From Pigoraptor vietnamica (lineage: Eukaryota > Opisthokonta > Filasterea): a stretch of DNA of 14,318 nt. The notes below the pieces were generated by a model that was given only the letters and a program-made list of their open reading frames with translations, did no database searches and had not been told where the DNA came from. Made by a program: the position numbers and the translations under genes. Every line of letters starts with the position of its first letter. Within the stretch, counting starts at the first letter, position 1. Below, piece by piece: positions 7,675 to 14,318 of the stretch. The stretch lies in the NCBI GenBank assembly GCA_943704525.1, contig CALSCQ010000673.1:1-14318 (forward strand), in the 5' to 3' direction.

Positions 7675-7888
7675 GGCTGAATACAGAGTCACGTGCGAAA
7701 GAGTCGTTCGCTACTACAGATCGAACCAGTTTTCATACGGTCGCAGCGAACCACCTCACACACATCCGCTTCTTATTCGCAGGGACTGAAGCGACAAGCA
7801 ATTCTCTATTTACACCGGAGACAAAAGCAAACCAAACGCGCTATGTACAGCGGGCCCGCGACCGCCTGAGACCGTCCCTCGCAGTCCC
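7675..7888. other. Convergent intergenic gap between glutaminase and the lipase
   Basis: Only 214 bp separate the two stop codons, so the 3' untranslated regions probably meet or overlap. No AATAAA is present on either strand. The minus strand has TGTACATA and TGTAAATA words (near 7840 and 7808) that could act as polyadenylation signals; this is weak evidence. Confidence 0.5.
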
Positions 7889-12274
<4,386 letters not shown>

Positions 12275-12900
12275 TGGGCGCACACGGGCCTTACGACGAG
12301 CGAAGAACCCTTGGACACTGCAGCGAGATACCAGCAAAGCAAGCAACAGGCTTCGCCAAGATGCCCTTACGCGTGCTCAACAGCGCTCGCTCTCTCGCAA
12401 ACGCATGCACCAGTGTCCGCTCTCACACAACGCAACGCTTTGCCTCATGTGCACAGCGAAACGACAGGGAAAAAAAAGTGAAACGGAGTGACGGGCGGAA
12501 CGTTCCGACGGGGTGTGATCGTAGCGAGAGCTCGTTAACTAATTCTACCGAGATTTCGGTTGAATTTGTGTTGTGTTGTCACAGGAAGCAGTAAGGCCCC
12601 TTATGCACACACTCTGCTCTTAATCTCTCTCTCTCTCTCTCTGCTTCCATCGCGTTCTTGTTGCATGTTTCCTTCGCAGGGAACGTGCGCAGTGTCCTCT
12701 TTTGTATCTGTTTGGTGTGCTCTTCGTGGCTGGGTGTGGCTTCTGACTTTTAGTGCAAAACGCGTGTTTCGTGCTGTGCGTGAAGTGGGGTGGGTGTGTG
12801 CGTGGGGGTCGCTCACAACTGGGCAGAAGCCCGCGCGCGCGCTCTTTCCTTCTCCGTGTGCGTATCTCTTTGCCCCTGTCAGTGGGGCCGTGCGAGGAAG
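12275..12900. other. Divergent intergenic region between the lipase and AP-3 mu
   Basis: 626 bp between two start codons on opposite strands. No TATA box and no convincing CCAAT motif are visible. It contains a TC microsatellite (12624-12642), a GCGCGCGC run near 12832-12841, and pyrimidine-rich sequence before AP-3 mu. The lipase reading frame stays open upstream of its first ATG to about 12346 and has an acceptor-like CTGCAG near 12322, so a 5' exon may exist. No other gene is supported. Confidence 0.5.
12624..12642 (+). repeat. TC/CT microsatellite upstream of AP-3 mu
   Basis: Nineteen bases of alternating T and C, about 260 bp before the AP-3 mu start. It could act as a GAGA-type promoter element or be part of the leader; nothing in the sequence decides. 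Confidence 0.8.
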
Positions 12901-14075
12901 ATGATTCACAGCCTCTTCATCGCCAACGGCTCTGGGTGCGTGCGATGTCCTTTTTGGTTGCTCGTCTGCGTACGTTTGACTTGACATTTCAGCGTACGTT
13001 GTTTGTGTTGTTTCGTTTTTTCTGCCTCGCGTTTTGAGCCACCCGCATGCGCGCACCTTGTCAATAATGCGCCGTAATCATGAACCGCAGAGAGATCTTT
13101 CTCGAGCGACACTGGCGCAGCGTTATCAGCCGCAACGTGTGCGACTATTTCTTCGAGGCACTGTCGAAGAGCGGCGGCCCCGAGGATGTCCCTCCCGTGA
13201 TTGTGACGCCGCGCGCGTTCCTTCTCACGGTGTATCGCAACCAGCTCTTCTTCATCGCCGTCGTTCAGAGCGAGGTCCCGCCGCTGTTTGTGTTTGAGTT
13301 TCTCCACCGAATCATCGACATCTTCGCCGAGTACTTTGACGGGTGCACCGAGGGCGCCATCCGCGAGCACCACGTCGTGTGCTACCAGCTGCTCGAGGAG
13401 ATGATGGACAACGGATTCCCACTTCAGACAGAGGCAAATGTCCTCAGGGAGCTCATCCGCCCACCCGGCCTCGTGCGCGACGTCGTGAATGCCGTCACTG
13501 GACGCGGCAACGTCAGCAGCGTTGTGCCGACGGGACAGCTGTCGAACGTGCCGTGGAGGCGACAGGGCGTGCGGTACGCCGCGAACGAGATATACTTTGA
13601 CGTCGTGGAGGAGATTGACGCGATTATCGACAAGAACGGCGCGACCGTGTCTGTGGAAGTGAGTGTTGGTATTCACGGCGGCCAAGAAAGTAGGGGCAAT
13701 TTTGCGGAGGGAGGTAAAAGATGATCTCGCCAACGGAGGAAAGGGATGCAGGGGGAGCATTGTCGCGCTTAGGGGTCTCGCTGACTTTTGGCTGCTGCGC
13801 AGGTGCAAGGAGAGATCCGGTGCAACTGCCACCTTTCCGGCATGCCCGACCTCGTGCTGTCGTTCGTGAACCCGCGCATTCTGGACGACGTGAGCTTCCA
13901 CCCCTGCGTGCGCTTCAAGCGGTGGGAAGGGGAGAAGCTGCTCTCGTTTGTGCCGCCGGACGGCCCGTTCAAGCTCGTCTCGTACCACGTGACCATGGGC
14001 AACGTTGTGCAAATCCCGATCTACGTGCGCCCCACCATCTCGTTCTCGGCCAATAGCGGTCATCTCGATGTCCAG
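12901..14075 (+). CDS. AP3M: AP-3 adaptor complex mu subunit, first three exons (3' part beyond the window)
   Basis: Medium chain of the AP-3 adaptor, which selects YxxPhi cargo for transport from endosomes or TGN to lysosome-related compartments. Exons: 12901-12935, 13091-13658, 13803-14075. They give 292 residues, with introns 12936-13090 and 13659-13802; a third intron opens at 14076 (GTGCGG). About 125 residues remain outside, judging by the usual length of about 418. The start MIHSLFIANGSGEIF aligns without gaps with animal AP3M. The N-terminal longin-like domain covers about 1-140 (VCDYFFEA, EVPPLFVFEFLHRI, LLEEMMDNGFPLQTE). The linker PTGQLSNVPWRR leads into the mu-homology domain, starting near residue 175 with YFDVVEEIDAIID. 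Asp182 in that block matches the tyrosine-signal-binding Asp182 of human AP3M1. LSGMPDL, DDVSFHPCVRFKRWE and FVPPDG are also conserved. The first exon codes for only 12 residues and was placed from its conserved sequence and matching phase (GG|A). Confidence 0.95.
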
Positions 14076-14100
14076 GTGCGGTTCGCGCTTTACTTGCTTT

Positions 14101-14318
<218 letters not shown>

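Noticed and set aside
12275-12346. Lipase start at 12346
   Set aside because: That codon is TTG; the first ATG is at 12274, and a CTGCAG at about 12322 suggests a possible splice acceptor instead.
12906-14063. 385-codon minus-strand frame over AP-3 mu
   Set aside because: It runs antisense through both exons and introns of a well-supported gene; its openness follows from codon bias.

Overview
The window is nuclear DNA from a GC-rich, intron-dense, probably unicellular eukaryote. Four proteins are recognisable as clearly eukaryotic: type II glutamine synthetase, kidney-type glutaminase with ankyrin repeats, a DUF3336/patatin triacylglycerol lipase, and the AP-3 mu subunit. Three of these genes are split by short GT-AG introns of about 86-260 nt. 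Of 24 assigned 5' splice sites, 21 begin GTG and 22 have G at +5. Introns and leaders are full of TG/CA microsatellites. Glutamine synthetase, glutaminase and AP-3 mu share residue numbering or large conserved blocks with animal orthologues, so a free-living relative of animals such as a choanoflagellate or a similar protist is plausible. That placement is inference; no species can be named from the sequence alone.

Layout from left to right: (1) the 5' part of an unidentified single-pass membrane protein on the minus strand (618 to 116, continuing past the left edge), with a TATA box at 890-897 and a cluster of CCAAT motifs. (2) An intronless glutamine synthetase on the minus strand (1449-2540) with an identical TATAAATA box at 2641-2648. 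(3) A 1.8 kb divergent intergenic region with a (TG)21 tract, six CCAAT pentamers in 247 bp, one good hairpin and a CA-rich leader. (4) Glutaminase on the plus strand (4351-7674, nine exons, 655 codons, every exon phase consistent). (5) A 214 bp convergent intergenic gap. (6) A triacylglycerol lipase of the SDP1/TGL class on the minus strand (12274 to 7889, 13 exons); one junction, around a (CA)57 tract, cannot be resolved cleanly. (7) A 626 bp divergent intergenic region with a TC microsatellite. (8) The first three exons of AP-3 mu on the plus strand (12901-14075), running into an intron that ends the window in more than 200 bp of TG/TGCG repeat.

Functionally, glutamine synthetase (glutamate + ammonia to glutamine) and glutaminase (glutamine to glutamate + ammonia) are adjacent and divergently transcribed, so the two opposite arms of the glutamine-glutamate cycle share one upstream region. 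That is the most interesting point in the window. The lipase (lipid-droplet triacylglycerol hydrolysis) and AP-3 mu (endosome-to-lysosome cargo sorting) have no evident link to glutamine. I found no tRNA, rRNA, CRISPR array or transposon, and no clearly novel system.
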